Below are positions 61,961 to 64,000 of a stretch of 64,000 nucleotides of DNA, piece after piece. The position numbers were made by a program, and so were the translations under genes. The DNA lies in the NCBI GenBank assembly GCA_963662905.2, contig CAXXFD010000003.1, positions 1,736,001-1,800,000 of the forward strand. Direction: 5' to 3'. The DNA is from G963662905 sp963662905 (GTDB lineage: Bacteria > Bacteroidota > Bacteroidia > Bacteroidales > WRLA01). How positions within the stretch are numbered: the stretch's first letter is position 1; the number at the start of each line of letters is the position of its first letter. The notes below the pieces were generated by a model. The model was not told the origin of the DNA and made no database searches. It was given only the letters and a program-made list of their open reading frames with translations.

Positions 61961-62298
61961 AATCAATCTTCCAACCAGGCATTACTGTGTCCAAATTCGT
62001 ACAGCAGAAATTGTGCGCTGACGAACACATGCCGTTTATTTTACTGAGGACTTAAGCTTTTAAGAACAATGATTACTATTCCTAACTTATAAAACTCATA
62101 AAAACCAATTATACAGTAGGGTAAAATTTACTATGGGACAAAAAAACTAAAACAATTTAAATTTTTATAAAAATTTGATTCCCAACACACAAAGCAATAC
62201 TGCACAAGAGCAATCAAGGCAAAATATTAATCAAAAAATTAACTTAGAACCAATCTATTGGCATATTTGTTGATTAAACGCATGCAAAAAATAGTAAT
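61961..62298. other. 338-bp A+T-rich intergenic region, no gene seen
   Basis: No gene-like open frame on either strand. It includes an 18-bp perfect palindrome AAATTTTTATAAAAATTT (62159-62176) and a smaller one around GTAAAATTTAC. It probably contains the promoter of the gene at 62299, but only a poor box (CATATTTG) was found. Confidence 0.4.
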
Positions 62299-62982
62299 AT
62301 GAGCAAATGGACAGGCATACTTATCATATTCTCCGCATTAATTGCCGGGCAAACGATTCAGGCACAAGATCAAGATAACAAGCAACACGAAAAGAAAGAG
62401 ACCCAATATCTTTTTAGCGGCAAAAACGATATAAATGTATCCGGTTTTGGAGCACCCATATTTGAGTTCTCGTCTGCACAGGGCAATTTTGCATTTGGTG
62501 CAGGAGGCGGTGGAGCAGTATTGTTTAACAAGCGCTTTTATATTGGTGGCTACGGTATTGGCATGATGAGCATGAATGAACTCGACTTCAAAATCCACAG
62601 CATCCACGGAACTATTTTATATCCGCACCTGCTCTTCGGGCATGGTGGTTTCTGGCTCGGTTACATACATAATCCGGAAAATGTTGTCCATTTTTCCCTG
62701 AGCACAAAAATTGGTTTCGGAGGGATCAGTTATACCAATGATTTATGGACTCATTGGTACGACGAATCAGATTGGGGCTATGATCAGGTTTTTGTCTTAA
62801 CGCCTCAGGCCGAAGTGGAAGTAAATCTATTGAAATGGTTTAAAATAAATGCCGGATTGGGATACAGGCTTGTTAGCGGAATTGATAACGAATTCAAAGA
62901 CAGCGAAGGAAACCCCGCAATCTCCAATAACGACATGAGCAGCATTCAAGGCAGCCTTAGTTTTATTTTTGGATGGTTTTAA
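62299..62982 (+). CDS. Putative outer-membrane beta-barrel protein
   Basis: 227 residues. Signal peptide (ILIIFSALIAGQTIQAQ) and then alternating beta-strand patterns rich in Gly and aromatics: GFGAPIFEFSSAQGNFAFGAGGG, FYIGGYGIGMM, GFWLGYIHN, ending in SLSFIFGWF with a terminal Phe, as expected for barrels assembled by Bam. No known family is recognised. It precedes the TonB-dependent receptor in the same direction, 112 bp away. Confidence 0.7.
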   Translation: MSKWTGILIIFSALIAGQTIQAQDQDNKQHEKKETQYLFSGKNDINVSGFGAPIFEFSSAQGNFAFGAGGGGAVLFNKRFYIGGYGIGMMSMNELDFKIHSIHGTILYPHLLFGHGGFWLGYIHNPENVVHFSLSTKIGFGGISYTNDLWTHWYDESDWGYDQVFVLTPQAEVEVNLLKWFKINAGLGYRLVSGIDNEFKDSEGNPAISNNDMSSIQGSLSFIFGWF

Positions 62983-63094
62983 CTCATAATCAACTTATTG
63001 CAAATAATTTCAAAAAAAATCAATATCCCGGTAGGGGTAAATAAAACTCAGTGTGTCATACAGGCATAGAAACAAAACAGTACTATATAAAACT

Positions 63095-64000
63095 ATGAAA
63101 AAACTAATCATTTTTCTGTCGTATTTATTCCTGACGCAAAACCTGCTTTGGGCTGATAATGACAGCCCGGAGAAAAAAATAAGGCATACAATCAGCGGGC
63201 ATATTGAAGATGCAAACAGTGGCGAAATGCTGATTGGCGCAACAGTTTTTGTAAAAGAGCTACAGACGGGTACAGTAACCAATGTGTATGGCTTTTACAG
63301 CCTAAGCGTGGAACCCGGCGAATATACATTAGTGTATTCCTATATTGGTTTTGAGAAAATCGAGAAGAACATCAAACTCGATAAGGACAAAACCATTAAT
63401 ATGCGTCTGAAGCCCTCGCACGAAACGCTTGAAGAGGTAATTATCCAGGGCAAAGCCTCGGACCGCAACATAAAAGACCCGGAAATGAGCAGTGTGGTTT
63501 TGGATTCAAAAAAAATCAATCAAATCCCTGCTTTGATGGGCGAAGTGGATATCATCAAAGCATTCCAACTGCTGCCGGGAGTTCAGGCGACAAGCGAAGG
63601 CTCTTCCGGTTTCAGTGTGCGTGGCGGATCTCCGGATCAGAACCTGATTATCCTGGATGAAGCGCCTGTGTATAATGCTTCTCATATGCTGGGATTTTTC
63701 AGCGTTTTCAATAATGACGCCATCAAAGATGTGAAACTCTACAAAGGAGATATTCCCGCGCAATATGGCGGAAGGCTCTCATCACTGATGGACATCCACA
63801 TGAAAGAAGGAAACAATAAAAACTTTCATGGAACAGGCGGCATTGGCCTTATTTCGAGCCGTCTGACACTGGAAGGGCCGATAGTGCGCGATAAAACTTC
63901 ATTTTTGCTCAGTGGACGCCGCACCTACGCAGATTTATTTTTGCCGCTGGCATCTGATGAAGACATCAAAGATAATGTGCTGCATTTCTACGACATCAAC
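63095..64000 (+). CDS. TonB-dependent receptor, 5' part
   Basis: 302 codons are visible and the gene runs past the window end. Signal peptide (MKKLIIFLSYLFLTQNLLWA), a carboxypeptidase-like regulatory domain (ISGHIEDANSGEMLIGATV, about 33-110), then the plug domain: SSVVLDSKKINQIPALMG, LLPGVQATSEGSSGFSVRGGSPDQNLIILDEAPVYN and the barrel start PAQYGGRLSSLMDI. It imports a substrate across the outer membrane with TonB energy. The plug type is the general Bacteroidota one and not clearly SusC. No sigma/anti-sigma pair is next to it within the window. Confidence 0.9.
   Translation, partial: MKKLIIFLSYLFLTQNLLWADNDSPEKKIRHTISGHIEDANSGEMLIGATVFVKELQTGTVTNVYGFYSLSVEPGEYTLVYSYIGFEKIEKNIKLDKDKTINMRLKPSHETLEEVIIQGKASDRNIKDPEMSSVVLDSKKINQIPALMGEVDIIKAFQLLPGVQATSEGSSGFSVRGGSPDQNLIILDEAPVYNASHMLGFFSVFNNDAIKDVKLYKGDIPAQYGGRLSSLMDIHMKEGNNKNFHGTGGIGLISSRLTLEGPIVRDKTSFLLSGRRTYADLFLPLASDEDIKDNVLHFYDIN

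Noticed and set aside
1..64000. tRNA, rRNA and riboswitch genes
   Set aside because: No cloverleaf, rRNA or known riboswitch core was noticed in the intergenic stretches; a covariance-model scan would be decisive.

Overview
The window is a chromosomal segment of a Bacteroidota bacterium. The evidence is a gldKLMN type IX secretion operon, repeated promoter boxes of the Bacteroidota form TAnnTTTG, a type A sorting tail on a secreted protein, a FISUMP domain, a TonB-dependent receptor with a carboxypeptidase-like plug extension, and many hybrid histidine kinases. I would guess a Bacteroidales/Marinilabiliales-like lineage, but the order cannot be fixed from the sequence alone. No rRNA, tRNA or CRISPR array was seen.

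Layout. 1-5.0 kb: gldK (cut by the window edge), gldL, gldM, gldN, closed by a strong terminator. 5.0-9.7 kb: recG and pheT, each with its own promoter box. 9.8-14.1 kb: a nucleotide-sugar dehydrogenase gene broken by a complete IS21-family element (10152-12747) with a 5-bp target duplication; removing the element and one duplication copy rejoins the gene exactly in frame. 14.2-19.1 kb: a sigma-54 activator without receiver domain, a LysM glucosaminidase, rsmG, pepD and the small gene rpmH. 19.2-28.6 kb: a DUF4834 protein and a YfhO-type membrane protein lead into an A+T-rich surface-glycan cassette: GT2 glycosyltransferase, a GT42/DUF115-like protein, a hexapeptide acyltransferase, an SpsF-like cytidylyltransferase, a NeuB/SpsE-like nonulosonate synthase, a Cys4 methyltransferase, and a GT2 domain fused to a NeuA-like domain. 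Facing it are gpsA and a Wzx-type flippase.

32.0-40.9 kb holds a five-gene signalling operon on the minus strand: three hybrid histidine kinases, CheR and CheB, with no receptor, CheA or CheW. 41.3-43.8 kb: a DUF1858 protein, a membrane cytochrome/ferredoxin-type protein and its CCG-domain partner. 43.9-47.8 kb: queA, tatC and an OmpA/TPR lipoprotein. 48.0-55.4 kb: a tightly packed operon of a T9SS-sorted FG-GAP protein, a papain-family protease with a FISUMP domain, and a membrane-fused spermidine synthase-like protein. 55.5-64.0 kb: an NtrC-type regulator lacking a DNA-binding domain, two 441-residue porin-like proteins around an unrecognised protein, a Crp/Fnr regulator, pssA, an outer-membrane-like protein and the start of a TonB-dependent receptor.

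Most notable: the precisely reversible IS21 disruption, the GT2-NeuA-like fusion in a nonulosonate-type cassette that lacks the sugar-preparing enzymes, the receptor-less CheR/CheB-hybrid kinase operon, and a long palindrome lying over the -7 box of a porin gene. All family names come from reading motifs; no database search was possible.
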